Below the pieces are notes generated by a model. It did not search any database, had not been told where the DNA came from, and was given only the letters and a program-made list of their open reading frames with translations. The position numbers and the translations under genes were made by a program. Positions 52,722-64,000 of a stretch of DNA of 64,000 bases are shown here, piece by piece; position 1 is the first letter of the stretch; every line of letters begins with the position of its first letter. This DNA comes from Elephas maximus indicus (Eukaryota > Chordata > Mammalia > Proboscidea > Elephantidae): contig NC_064839.1 of NCBI RefSeq assembly GCF_024166365.1, positions 15,176,878 through 15,240,877 on the forward strand. Direction: 5' to 3'.

Positions 52722-53318
52722 GCTGGTAAGGTTGGTTTACCATCCAAAAATCAGTGTATTCCCCACTTTAACAGAGAAAGAAAAAGTCCTAGGACCTTTC
52801 CATTAGATGCAGAAAACACTCATTCATGATTTAAACAAGAAAAACCTCTTAGCAAAATAAAATAGAAGGGAACTTTTTGAGACTCCCCCAAAACAAAAAA
52901 CAACAAAGCAAAAAAAAAAATCCTCCAAACAAACAAAGGAAAAAACAAAAAAGCTAGAGCTAACATCATGCTTCATGGTGCAGTATTGAACTTCTTTGCC
53001 ACTGACGTTGGGAATGAGAAAGGTTACCAGAGCTCATTATGTCTATTGAACACTGGGCTGGGAGTCTTAGCCAGTGCAATAAGGGAAGAAAAAGAAATAA
53101 AAAGATGTGAAGACAGGAAAGGAAGAAATAAAACTGACATGATGTGATTGGGTGTGTAGAAAATCCCCGAAACTTCTACAAGTAAACTTAAAGTTGATTA
53201 GTGAATTTAGAAAAATCAATGGATACAAAATCAATTCCAAAAAAACTAATCGTATTTCTATATACCGGGAACAACTAAAAAATGTATAGTATAAAAATCA
53301 AATACCTAAGAATATTTC
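52722..53318 (+). mobile_element. Old L1 ORF2 fragment, left part
   Basis: Reverse-transcriptase region of an older L1 in sense orientation ('gctaacatcatgcttcatgg', 'cttagccagtgcaataaggg', 'ggaagaaataaaactgac'). It resumes at about 63188 on the far side of the reverse L1, so it was split by that insertion. Confidence 0.8.
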
Positions 53319-53324
53319 AATATC

Positions 53325-53350
53325 AGTCGACGGCACTGGGTTGGGTTGGT
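53325..53350 (+). mobile_element. AfroSINE tail scrap
   Basis: 'cgacggcactgggttgggtt' only. The rest of the SINE is absent. Confidence 0.6.
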
Positions 53351-53460
53351 AAGAATAATAGTCACAATTTATACATTGATAACTACAAAATGTTCTTGAA
53401 AATATTTTAAAAGATATAAATTTTAAAAATTTCTGTTGTTGAGAATGTATACAGCAACCA

Positions 53461-53622
53461 AAAAAACCAAACCCGTTGCCATACAGTCGATTCCAACTCA
53501 TAGCGACCTTATAGGACAGAGTAGAGCTGCCCCATAGGGTTTCCAAAAGTGGCTAGTGGATTCGAACTGTGGACCTTTAGTTACCAGCTGAAAGCTTAAT
53601 TGCTGCACCACCAGGGCTCCAT
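53461..53622 (-). mobile_element. AfroSINE, short form, reverse
   Basis: 'cccgttgccatacagtcg' tail to 'accaccagggctcc' head, with a near-perfect target duplication (atacagcaa / atacacagcaa). Inserted in the L1 3' UTR. Confidence 0.93.
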
Positions 53623-56413
53623 ACACAGCAAACATATACCAATTCAACCATTTCTACATTTACCGCTTAGTGATGCTGATTATGTTCTCGAACCATTAAC
53701 ATCAATTCACTGCCCCCTCAGGTTCCCATCTCATCCTTTGAATTGGTATTGTCAATTTGATCCGGTATAAATAGTCCTTAAAAGAGCATAATGTTCAAGG
53801 CAGACATTTTTAACTAGTAAAGTTAAACTATTGTTTGGTTTTAAGAAGACTTCAGGGCATATTTTTGTTTTAAGTTTTAAAGATTATCTCAGGGGAATAG
53901 TTTCAGGGGCTTATTCAACTGTCAGAGCTCCAGGAGGTCAAGAGTCCATAAAAATTTGAAATTCTATTCTGCATTTCCCCCCTTTGATCATGATCCTTCT
54001 ACAGTAATGGTAGCCAGGCACCATCCAGTTCTGGTCTCAAGGCAAAGGACGCAGTTGTTCATGAAGGCAATTAGCCACACATTCCGAATCCTCTTCCTAT
54101 CCCTACTCTTCCTCCTTTGTTACAAAAAGTGAATAGAGACCAATTGTTGTGCCTTGGAGGGCTGCTTGCAAGCTTAAGCTTTAAAGACCGCAGGCACTAA
54201 GCAACGAACTAGGAGGTAGAACAGAAGCACCAAACACATCATGAGGCCAGTTAACTGGGATGTCCCAGGAAACCATGACCCTAAACCTCCAAACCAAAGA
54301 ACCGAAGCAGCCTCAGCAGCTACTCTTTTTTATTTTTTATTTGTCATTGTTGTAAATACGTCTACCTAGCAACTTTTGCCAATTCAGCTTCTTACAAGTG
54401 TACACCTTTTGAACAACAATTACAATAATCTGCTGTGCAACCCTGCCCTTAATCAATGCAGACATTTCCCTCACTGTTAGCCCCCCTTTCCCCCTCCCTC
54501 CCACCCTGGGTAGACCCTGATAAACTTTGTTCTCTATGCATTTGCCTGTTCTTGCCTTTTTATGTAAGTGAGGTCATATAATATTTGTCCTTTTGTGGTT
54601 GACTTATTTCACTGAGTATAATGTCTTCCAGCTCCATCCGTATTGTAGCCTATATCAAGATTTCATTTCTACTGCTAGCTGAGTAGTATTCCACTGTATG
54701 TTATGTACCATATTTTGTTTATCCATCCATCTGTCGATAGGCATTTAGGCCGTTTCCACCTTTGGGCTATTGTAAATAGTACTGCCGTGAACAGTGGTGT
54801 ACAAGTCTCTGTTCCAGTCTCTGCCTTCAAGCCCTTTGGGTATACACCTAGGAGTGGAATTGCTGGGTCATATGGTACTTCTTCTTTTCCAATATGTATA
54901 CCTTTTATTTCTTTTTCTTGTCTTATTGCTCTGGCCAGGACTTCTAATACAACACTGAATAGAAGTGGTGAGAGCAGGCACCCTTCTCTTTTCCTGATTT
55001 CAAGGAGAAAGCTCGCAGTCTTTCTCTATTAAGTATAATGTTGTCTGTTGGCTTTTCATACGTGCCCTGAATCATATTGAGGAATTACCTTTCTATTCCA
55101 ATTTTCTTTAGGGTTTGCATCAAGAAAAGGTGCTGAATACTATCAAATGCCTTTTCTGCATCAATAGAGAAGATCATGTGGTATACTTTTCCTTTGTTCT
55201 ATTGATGTAGTGTATTATGTTGATTGATTTTCTAATGTCAAACCATTCTTCCAATCCTGGATAAAGCCACTTGGTCATGGAGTATGACTCTTTTAATATG
55301 CTATTGGATTCTGTTTGCTAATATTTTGTGGAGGATTTTAGCATCTATATTCATAAGAGATATTGGCTTGAAGTTTTCTTTTCTGTGGAGTCTGTCTGGT
55401 TTTGTATCAGGGTTATGTTTGCTTCATAGAATGAATTAGGAAGTATTCCTTCTTTCTCTATCATTTTGGAAGAGCTTAAACAATATTGGTGCCAATTCTT
55501 CTCTAAATGTTTGGTAGAATTCCCCAGTGAAGCTATGTGGACCAGGACTTTTTTTTTGCCCAAGAGTCGGGGGTGGAGGGTTGATTACTCATTTGTTTTC
55601 TTCATTGTTATGGGTCTGTTGAGATTTTCTATTTTCTCCTGAGTCAGTTTGGGTAGGTTGTGTGCTTCTAAGTATTTGTCCATTTCATCAAGGTTATCCA
55701 GTTTGTTGCTGTACATTCGTTCATAATATTCTGTCATAATTCTCTTTATGTCTATGGAGTCAGTTGTAGTGTCCTGTCTTTCTTATTTTGGTTATTTGCA
55801 TCTTTTCTCTTTTTTTCTTTCTTGGTCTAGTTAAAGGTTTGTCAGTTTTATTGATCTTTTCAAAGAACCGACTTCTGGTTTTATTGATTCTGTTTATTGT
55901 TTTTCTGTTTTTGATTTTCTTTATTTCTTCTCCAATCTTTATTATTTCTTTTCTTCTGGTAGATTTAGGCTTAGTTTGCTCTTCTCTTTCTAGTTCCTAG
56001 AGTTGTCAAATTAGACTGTTGATTTGAGATCTTTTTTCATGTAGCCATTTATTGCTATAAATTCCCTCTGAGTACTACCTTCCTGCAACCCATAAGTTTC
56101 AGTATGTAGTGCTTTCATTTCCATTTGACTCTAAGAAATTTGTGATTTCCGTTTTGATTTCTTCTTTGAGCCATTGGTAGTTTAATAATGTGTTTAATTT
56201 CCATATGTTTGTGTATTTTTTTCCTTCTGTTATTGATTTCTAGCTTCACTCTGTTGTGGTCAGAGAAAATACTTTGTATGATTTCAGTCTTTTTATATTT
56301 ATCAGGACTTGCTTTGCGACCTAACATGTGGTCTATCCTGGAGAATGATCCGTGTGCACTGGAGTAGAATGTATATTGTGTTGTTGTTGGGTGGCATGTT
56401 ATATATATGCCTG

Positions 56414-56937
56414 TGTTATGGACTGAATTGTGTCCCCCCAAGATGTGTGTCAGCTTGGCTAGGCATGATTCCCAGTATTGTGTGGTTGTCCTCCATTTTG
56501 TGGTCTGATATAATCGCTTATGTGCTGTAAATCCTAATCTCTATGATGTTAATGAAGCAGGATTAGAGGTAGTTACTATGTTAATGAGGCAGGAGTCTCA
56601 TTACAGCATTAAGTTGTATCTTGAGTCAATCTTTTTTGAGATATAGAAGAGAGAAGTGAGCAGAGAGGATACGGACTCCATTACCACCAAGCAAGAAGAG
56701 CCAGGAGCAGAGTGTGTCTTTTGGACCTGGTGTCCCTGCACTGAGAAGCTCCTAGACCAAGAGAAAATTGTTGATGAGGACTTTCCCCTAGAGCTGAAAA
56801 GAGAGAAGAAGTCTTCTCCTGGATCTGGCACCCTGAATTCAGACTTCTAGCCTCCTAAATGGAGAGAATAAATTTCTGTTTGTTAAAGCCATCCACTTGT
56901 GGTATTTCTGTTATAGCTGTAGTAGATAACAAAAACA
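56414..56937 (+). mobile_element. LTR fossil 1, ERVL-MaLR/MLT1-like
   Basis: A solo LTR starting TGTTATGG and ending ACA, inserted within the endonuclease part of the reverse L1. Flanking pentamers gcctg/gtctg are a one-mismatch target duplication. Closely related to the LTR at 58643. No internal viral genes. It looks whole as an LTR, but old. Confidence 0.78.
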
Positions 56938-57470
56938 GTCTGTCAAGTCTAGTTGGTTTATAGTGTCATTCAAGACCTTTGTTATCTTGTTGATCTTCTT
57001 TTCTAGATGCGCCATCCAATATTGAAAGTGATGTATTGAAGATTCCAACTATTATTGTAGTGCTATGTATTTCTCCCTTCAATTCTGAGTATTTGCTTTA
57101 TATATTTAGGTGCTCTGATGTTGGGTGCATGTATATTTGTGACTGTTAAATACTCTTGACTGACTCTTTTATCACTATATAATGTCCATTTTTACCTCTT
57201 CTAACATATTTTGTCTTAAGTCTATAGTTTGTCTGATATTAAGATTGCCACCCCAGCTCTCTCCTGGCTGTTATTTGCATGGAATATTTTTTCTATCCTT
57301 TCACTTTCAAATTATTTGTGTCCTTGGGTTTAAGTCGTGTCTTTTGTAAACAGCATATAGTTGGATCATGTTTTTTTTCATCCATTTTGCCACTCGCTGC
57401 CTTTTGATTGGACCATTTAGTCCATTTACATTCACTGTGGTTACCAATAAGAAGTGACTTACTTATGCTG

Positions 57471-57498
57471 TTTGTGTGTGTGTGTGTGTGTGTGTGTC
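57471..57498. repeat. (TG)n microsatellite
   Basis: About thirteen uninterrupted TG units within L1 sequence. Confidence 0.95.
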
Positions 57499-58642
57499 TC
57501 TTAAGCCTTCTTTGTCTTTGTCCTTTACTAGTGCTGTCTTTTGTGTTTTGTTTGTTTATTGTAGTGAACTGCTTTTGTTCCCTTCTCCTTTCTTTTTGTG
57601 CATGTTTTCTAGACCTTTTTTTAGTGGTTATCATGAATATTATGTTCAATAGCTTGTATTTATAACAATCTAGGGTAAGTTTTTTTTTTTAGGGTAAGTT
57701 GGTACCATCTTAACTTCAGTAACATACAAGATGTTCTATATACCATTACTTTCCCTGCTTTTGTTGTTGTTATCACTAATTATGTCTTTATATTTCATGT
57801 GGCCTTTAGCATAATTATATCCTTGCTTTTTACAAGTTTGTTATTAAGAAACATGAAAGACAATGCAATTAGAATTATCAAGTGTGAATACCTTATTACT
57901 AGCCCTTATACTTGTCCATGCATTTCCCTTTCTGTCTTTTTATGTAAACCTTTGAATTACTTTCCATCTGCAGAACTCCCATTAGTATTTTTTGAAGGGC
58001 TGTTCTGGTGGCAATGAACTCTCTCAGCTTCCATTTGTCTGGGAATGTTAATTTCACCCTCATTCTTGAAGGATAGTTTCATTGGGTACAGTATTCTTGG
58101 TTGACAGGGTTTTTTTTCTTTCTTTCTTTCATCACTTTGATTATACCATTCCATTGCCTTCTGGCTTCCAATGTTTCTGAGAATAAATTGGCGCTTAGTC
58201 TTATTGAAGATCCTTTGTATGGAACTGTTTGCTTCTTTCTCACTGCTTTCAGGATTCTCTATTTTTTGAGAGCCTAACTATGATGTGTCTTGGTGTAGAT
58301 CTCTTTGGATGTATCCTGTTTGGGGTTTTTTGGGCTTTTTGGAATTGTAGATTCATGTCCTTCATTCAAATTTTCTGTTTTTAACTTCTTCAAATATGCT
58401 TTCTGTCCCTTTCTCTCTCTCATCTCCTTCTGGAATTCCCATGATGCATATATTAGGCTTTTTGATGTTGTCCCATAATTTCATTAAACTGTACTCAGCC
58501 TTCTTGGCCCTCTGTTCTTTTTGCTCTTCAGCCTCTGTAATTTTAAGTGTCTTATCCTCTAATTTGTTGATTCTTTCTTCTGCCTGATTAAATCTGTTGG
58601 TAAGCTCTTCTATTGTGTTTTTCATTTCACTTATTGTCCTTT

Positions 58643-59115
58643 TGTCATGGATTGAACTGTGTCCCCTCAAAAATATGTGTCAACTTGGTTAGGCCATGAT
58701 TCCCAGTATTGTGTGGTTGTCCTCCATTTTGTGATTGTAATTTTATGTTAAAGATGATTAGGGTGGGATGGTAACACCCTTACTAGGGTCACATCCTGAT
58801 CCAGCGTAAAGGGAATTTCCCTAGGGTGTGGCCTACACCACCTTTTATCTTACAAGAGATAAAAGGAGAGGGAAGCAAGCAGAGAGTTGAGGCCCTCACA
58901 CTACCAAGAAATCAGTGCTGGGAGCCGAGCACGTTCGTTGGACCCAGGGTCCCTGCATGGAGAAACTCCTAGTCTGGGGGAAGATGGATGAGAAGGCCAA
59001 CAGAGAGAGAAAGTTTGGACTTTTAGCCTACTTTACTGTGGGGAAATAAATTTCTCTTTGTTAAAGCGATCCACTTGTGGTATCTCTGTTATAGCAGCAC
59101 TAGATGATTAAGACA
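58643..59115 (+). mobile_element. LTR fossil 2, same family
   Basis: A solo LTR starting TGTCATGG and ending AAGACA, in the ORF1 part of the reverse L1, with ccttt/ccctt flanks. The L1 text resumes on both sides, so this and LTR fossil 1 are separate insertions and not the two ends of one provirus. Confidence 0.78.
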
Positions 59116-59434
59116 CCCTTTTAATTACAATGTCTTTTTTTTTTTTAGATTCTCAGTTTGTTCTTGCATTGTTTTCCTTATTTCTTTTAGCTCTTTGTCT
59201 ATATTTTCCCTTATGCTTAACATTGTCGTATTATATTTTTCCATTAAAAAAATTATTTGGTCATCCCTAGGACGCACTTTTATTCCCTTTGTCATGTTCA
59301 TTTGGATGGGTCATTGTTTCTCTGTTCTTTTTGTGTCTTGTGGTTTTTCTTTAGTGCACTGGAATTTTCAGAGGTGTTAACTTTTTCAGTTCTGCCCAGT
59401 ATTTGGTGGTTTTGCCTGAACTACTCTCTACAAA

Positions 59435-61504
59435 TAAGAGCAAGTCCACGAGAGCCAAAATATGACCTTGAGTATACCCCACCTGAATTTAGAGACCATC
59501 ACAAGAATAGATTTGATGCATTGAACACTAATGACCAAAGACCAGACAAGCTGTGGAATGACATTAAGGACATCATACATGAAGAAAGCAAGAGGTCATT
59601 GGAAAGACAGGAAAGGTGGATGTCAGAGGAGACTCTGAAACTTGCTCTTGAACGTCGAGTAGCTAAAGCAAAAGAAAGAAATGATGAAGTAAAAGAACTG
59701 AACAGAAGATTTAAAAAAGCGGCTAGAGAAGACAAAGTATTATAATGACATGTGCAAAGAACTGGAGATAGAAAACCAAAAGGAAAGAGCATGCTCAGTG
59801 TTTCTCAAGCTGAAAGAACTGAAGAAAAAATTCAAGCCTCAAGTTGCAATAGTGAAGGATTCTATGGGGAAAATATTAAATGATGCAGGAAGCATCAAAA
59901 GAAGATGGAAGGAATACACAGAGTCATTATACCAAAAAGAATTAGTCGATGTTGAACCATTTCAAGAGGGAGCATATGATCAGGAACTGATGGTAATGAA
60001 GGAAGAAGTCCAAGCTGCACTGAAGGCATTGGTGAAAAATAAGGCTCCAGGAGTTGATGGAATATCAATTGAGATGTTTCAACAAAAGGATGCAGCGCTG
60101 GAGGTGCTCACTTGTCTATGCCAAGAAATATGAAAGACAGCTTACTGGACAACTGACTGGAAGAGATCCATATTTATGCCTATTCCCAAGAAAGGTGATC
60201 CAACCAAATGCAGAAATTATAGAATAATATCAATACCATATGCAAGCAAAATTTTGCTGAAGGTCATTCGAAAGTGGCTGCAGCAGTATATTGACAGGGA
60301 ACTGCCAGAAATTCAGGCCTAATTCAGAAAAGGACATGGAACCAGGGATATCATTGCTGATGTCAAATGGATCCTGGCTGAAGCAGAGAATACCAGAAGG
60401 ATGTTTACCTGTGTTTTATTGGCTATGCAAAGGCATGCAACTGTGTGGATCATAACAAACTATGGATAACATTGCAAAGAATGGGAATTCCAGAACACTT
60501 AACTGTGCTCATAAGGAACCTGTACATAGATCAAGAGGCAGTCGTTCAGACAGAACAAGGGAATACTGAGTGGTTTAAAGTCAGGAAAGAGGTGCATCAG
60601 GGTTGTATCCTTTCACCATACCTATTCAATCTGTATGCTGAGCAAATAACCTGCGAAGCTGGACTATATGAAGAACGGGGCATCAGGGTTGGAGAAAGAC
60701 TCATTAACAACCTGCATTATGCAGATGACACAACCTTGCTTGCTGAAAGTGAAGAGGACTTGAAGCACTTATTAATGAAGATCAAAGACCACAGCCTTCG
60801 TATAGATCACACCTGAACATAAAGAAAACAAAAATCCTCACAACTAGACCAATAAGCAACATCATGATAAATGGAGAAAAGATTGAAGTTGTCAAGGATT
60901 TCATTTTACTTGGATCCACAATCAACACCCATGGAAGGAGCAGTCAAGAAATCAAAAGACGTATTTTGCACTGAGCAAATCTGCTGCAAAGGACCTCTTT
61001 AAAGTGTTGAAAGGCAAAGATGTCACCTTGGAGACCAAGGTGCGCCTGACCCAAGCCATGGTATTTTCAATCACATCGTATTAATGTGAAAGCTGGGCAA
61101 TAAATAAGGAAGACCAAAGAAGAGTTGACGCCTTTGAATTGTGGTGTTGGTGAAGAATATTGAATATACCATGGACTGCCAAAAAAATGAACAAATCTAT
61201 CTTGGAAGAAGTACAACCAGAAAGCTCCTTAGAAGCAAGGGTGGCGAGACTGCATCTTACATAATTTGGACACATTGTCAGGAGGGATCAGTTCCTGGAG
61301 AAGGACATCATGCCTGGTAAAGTACAAGGTCAGTGGAAAAGAGGAAGACCCTCAACGAGGTGGACTGACACAGTGGCTGCAACAATGAGCTCAAGCATAA
61401 CAACGATTGTAAGGATGGCACAGGACCGGGCAGTGTTTCATTCTGTTGTGCATAGGGTCGCTATGAGTCGGAACTGACTTTCGACAGCACCTAACAACAA
61501 CAAC
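59435..61504 (+). mobile_element. RTE (BovB-like) LINE, 5'-truncated
   Basis: Starts inside the region before RT and runs to the true 3' end ('gggtcgctatgagtcggaac', then repeats of aac). RT landmarks: KNKAPGVDGI near 60045, QGCILSPYLFNLYAEQI near 60600 and HYADDTTLLAESEEDL near 60715. Several stops and frame changes. A 12-bp target duplication with one mismatch (actctctacaaa / actctctgcaaa) lies at 59423-59434 and 61505-61516. The best preserved RTE in the window. Confidence 0.9.
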
Positions 61505-62039
61505 ACTCTCTGCAAAAACTCTTAGGCAAGCAGAGCCTTCAGTCTTTGCTTACCATTTCCTCTCCCTCTCTGTAATAGCTCCTTTGCCCTCCCTGGTTCA
61601 ATTAGGGTTCAAAAGTTCCAGATCTCTGTATTCAACTCTCAATCTCTGCCAAATACACCAGAAAACACGCTGTAATCAACCCATCCACCAGTTGGCACGA
61701 ACACTCAAGCGAGGCATTGTGTACTAATCAATCTGTCCACCAGGGGGCACAGTCCCTATGTCTGGTTATTGCTCCCTTCCTTTCTGTTCCTGAGACCATG
61801 TTTTCAGTCAGAGAACTCACACCCCGTGAGCTCCCTTCGGGGCTGGGTGTTCCCTCTGGTTTTGCCTGAGGCTTCCTTTCCTGCCCTGTGGGGGCTGCTT
61901 CTATCTGAGCTTGCTTTTAGGGGAAGCACAACCAGTCTTTCCTTTGTTTCAGCAGGAGGAGTGGCTGGAACTCTCCAGAAAAACTTCCAAGAGATCCATC
62001 TTGTTGGTTTGAGGGCCCCAGTGGCCCTGTGGTAGTTGG

Positions 62040-62990
62040 AGTGGGCAGTCTCTTCTTAGATGACCCTCCTCCTGGCTCCACTGTAGGGGACCTTCTGTAG
62101 GAGTTGGTATCAGTCCAAGAGTTGCTGGGTAGAAGAGGGATTGTCATGCACTGAATGGACTCCCAGGAGGGTCTGCCTTGTTGCTCTCAGACCCTATCCT
62201 GTAGTAAGCTGGCTGTGGGAGTAGCCTCTACTCAAGATGCCTTCTTCCTAGCACACAGCAACCTTAGTTAGCAATCCTCAGTACCAACTGAAAGGGAAGC
62301 AGACATACCCAAGTTGATCCCCAGGGAGGTCTGTCCTGTTGGTTTCAGAGCTCTGAGCTATGGCGTATACAGCGAGGCAGGTAGAGTGCTCCTTATGGGA
62401 GCAGGCTCCACTGCAGTGGCCTTCTGTAGCAGCTTGCAACATCCTGGCAACCAAAAGTGACAAGATGGGGGACAGGATGTCACGCTCTGGTCAGATCCCC
62501 ACGGAGGTCTGCCTTGTTGTTACTAGTACTGCCCCCCCACCATAGTATGTTGGCTGTGAGTGTAGCCTCCACTCAAGATGCCTACTTCCTAGTACACAAA
62601 AGCCTCAGTCAGCAGTCTTCAGCACTGACTGGAAGGGGGAGCAGGCAGAACCAAACTGACTCCCTGGGAGGTCTATCCTGTTGTTTTCAAAGACCTTAGC
62701 TATGGGGTGCACAGGGAGGCAGGTAGAGTGTTGACTGTGAGAGCAGGCTCTTCTACAGGGGGCGTTCTGTAGCAATTCACAGTAGGCTTGCAGCTGACAG
62801 TGTCTGGGGGGAGGTGCTGGCACACTCCAAATGGACCCCCTGGGAAGGTCTGCCTTCTTGATTTTAGAGCAGAAGTTTGGAGTCCTGTCTCTTTGTACAA
62901 GCAGGGAGTGTGGTGGCTACGGAAACTGGATCCTTTTCTGGGGCCACTTCCAAAGTTTATAGCAACCACTGCCAAAGTTCAGGAGAAAGA
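62040..62990 (-). repeat. Dimeric tandem monomers in L1 5' UTR
   Basis: The phrase g(g)tctgyc recurs at 62171, 62329, 62507, 62671 and 62848, with spacings 158, 178, 164 and 177. Alternate copies resemble each other more: 'ctcaagatgcc' with 'cttcctag' in one type, 'gaggcaggtagagtg' with 'gagcaggctc' in the other. The higher-order period is therefore about 336-342 bp. Confidence 0.82.
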
Positions 62991-63187
62991 GGGATGGGGA
63001 TCGTGGGAGAAGTAGTTTTCCTACAGTATGTGACTCATTGATTCCTTGATTCTTGCTTGTCTGCAGTCCTCAGCTGTTTTTCTCTGCTCCCTGATTCAGA
63101 ATCCCTCAAAACCGAGCACCATTTTCTTGTTGTATTTGTTGGAGAAGGTTGGAATGCCAGTCTGTTTATGCTACCATCTTCCTAGAA

Positions 63188-63335
63188 TTCCTCATGGCTT
63201 GGAATTTAAGATGTTAGTTTTCTCTGAATTGATCTATAGATTTGGCCTACAGATTTAATGCACTCACAATCAAAGTCCCAGAGGGCTTTGTTTTTGTCAT
63301 TTGCTTGTTTTGTTTGTCTGTGGTGAAACTTGACA
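63188..63335 (+). mobile_element. Old L1 ORF2 fragment, right part
   Basis: 'attgatctatagattt' and 'aatgcactcacaatcaaag' follow in L1 ORF2 after the text that ends at 53318, with a gap of about 100 bp relative to L1 order. Confidence 0.65.
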
Positions 63336-63454
63336 AGGTTGGGAAAAAGCTGGCCCAGTGCCCAGGTGTATGAAGGGAACTGGCCTGGTCATCCTCCTCC
63401 TTCCAGGTCACTTGGATTTCCAGGCCTTTCTAATCTCATTCAGTTTTATTTCAA

Positions 63455-64000
63455 GTTCTCTAGAGAAATAGATGTTGTTGTGTGCTGTTAAGTAAATTCT
63501 GACTCATAATGACCCTATAGGACAGACTAGAACTGCCCCATAGGGTTTCCTAGGCTGAAATCTTCATGGGAGCAGATCACCAGGTCTTTTCTCCCAAAGA
63601 GCACTGGTGGGTTCAAACTGCTGACCTATCCTTTTGGTTAGCAGCAAGCTCTTAACCATTACATCACTAGAACCAGTGATCTGTATGTATATATGTATCT
63701 CATATATAGATAGATAGGTAGAGAGAGAGGGATTTACTTCAACGGATTTGCTCATGCGATTGTGGGGGGTGGCAAGTCCAAACTCCATAAATCGGGTGAC
63801 AGGCTAGAGACTCCTCCTGGCTTGTGGGATTGTCGGGGCAGGCTGGAAGATCCAAAATATGTAGGTGAGGTTGCAGGTTAGAGACTCTTGATGGCTCACA
63901 GGATTGTGGGGGACTGACAAGTCCAAAACTCATCGGTCAGATAGCAGGCTGGAGAATTCTGCAGACTTGTGTCCCACAAGCCATAGGTCAGGCAACAAGA
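63455..64000 (-). mobile_element. LTR fossil, ERVL-type (MLT2-like), reverse, runs off window
   Basis: 'agttctctagagaaatag', a gata/ta-rich stretch, then 'gctcatgcgattgtgggg' and 'ggcaagtccaaac', the layout of ERVL-type LTRs in reverse. An AfroSINE interrupts it. Old, incomplete in this window, non-coding. Family name tentative. Confidence 0.5.
63474..63672 (-). mobile_element. AfroSINE, long form, reverse
   Basis: 'attctgactcataatgacc' through 'gcaagctcttaaccattac', with the central block retained. Confidence 0.88.

Larger units (their letters stand above)
53350..63183 (-). mobile_element. Near full-length L1 LINE, reverse, decayed and multiply interrupted
   Basis: Read leftward: a 5' end at about 63183 (GGAAGATGG, a YY1-like start), a 5' UTR with tandem monomers (62100-62980), ORF1 pieces (59300-57960; coiled coil TIEELTNRFNQAEERINKLE), the endonuclease (57649-56115; FSRIDHMLG, IIQSIFSDH), RT pieces (to about 54900) and the 3' UTR (54490-53350). 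About 1.5-2 kb of ORF2 is missing at about 54895, where the C-terminal end abuts the RT core. Later insertions are an AfroSINE, two LTRs and an RTE. Confidence 0.83.

Noticed and set aside
56414-59115. Possible single provirus with two LTRs
   Set aside because: Sequence between the two LTRs is L1 ORF1/ORF2, not retroviral, and each LTR has its own flanking repeat.

Overview
This is nuclear DNA from a placental mammal, almost certainly a paenungulate (elephant most likely; manatee or hyrax possible). There are at least fourteen copies or pieces of AfroSINE, the tRNA-derived SINE restricted to Afrotheria. Most lack a central block of about 45 nt, the deletion described for the hyrax-sirenian-elephant subfamily. 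RTE (BovB-like) LINEs carrying the same 3' tail are also present. No bacterial, plasmid or CRISPR features are seen.

Two host genes lie tail to tail, in the same arrangement as human 19q13.11. LRP3 is on the + strand (ATG at 10661, stop ending at 23167, seven coding exons, 770 codons). SLC7A10 is on the - strand (ATG at 50580, stop at 24622, eleven coding exons, 523 codons). All sixteen coding introns obey GT-AG and keep frame, so both genes look functional. LRP3 encodes a CUB/LDLa single-pass receptor. SLC7A10 encodes Asc-1, the light chain of a heteromeric exchanger for D-serine and small neutral amino acids. Their stop codons are 1.45 kb apart, so the 3' UTRs are close or overlapping. Each gene starts in a CpG island, and a second CpG island with no recognised gene lies about 1.2 kb upstream of the SLC7A10 start.

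Layout: 1-9.9 kb is intergenic and repeat-rich (MIR, L1, a reverse-strand RTE, SINEs, an RPS29 retrocopy). 9.9-24.4 kb holds LRP3. 24.4-50.6 kb holds SLC7A10, whose 18.5-kb first intron contains a full-length but decayed L1 in the opposite orientation. 50.6-52.5 kb holds promoter CpG islands. 52.7-64 kb is a tower of nested transposons: an old L1 split by a younger reverse L1, which was itself hit by two LTR fossils, an RTE and a SINE.

I did not find a new multi-gene system. The most notable points are these. The intronic L1 appears to carry about 1 kb of 3'-transduced DNA between a perfect 14-bp target duplication, and its 5' end sits about 550 bp from SLC7A10 exon 2 with its antisense side facing that exon. 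The two long L1s carry different tandem promoter-type monomers. An RPS29 retrocopy has an open reading frame and shares a target site with an adjacent L1. Finally, there is the orphan CpG island.
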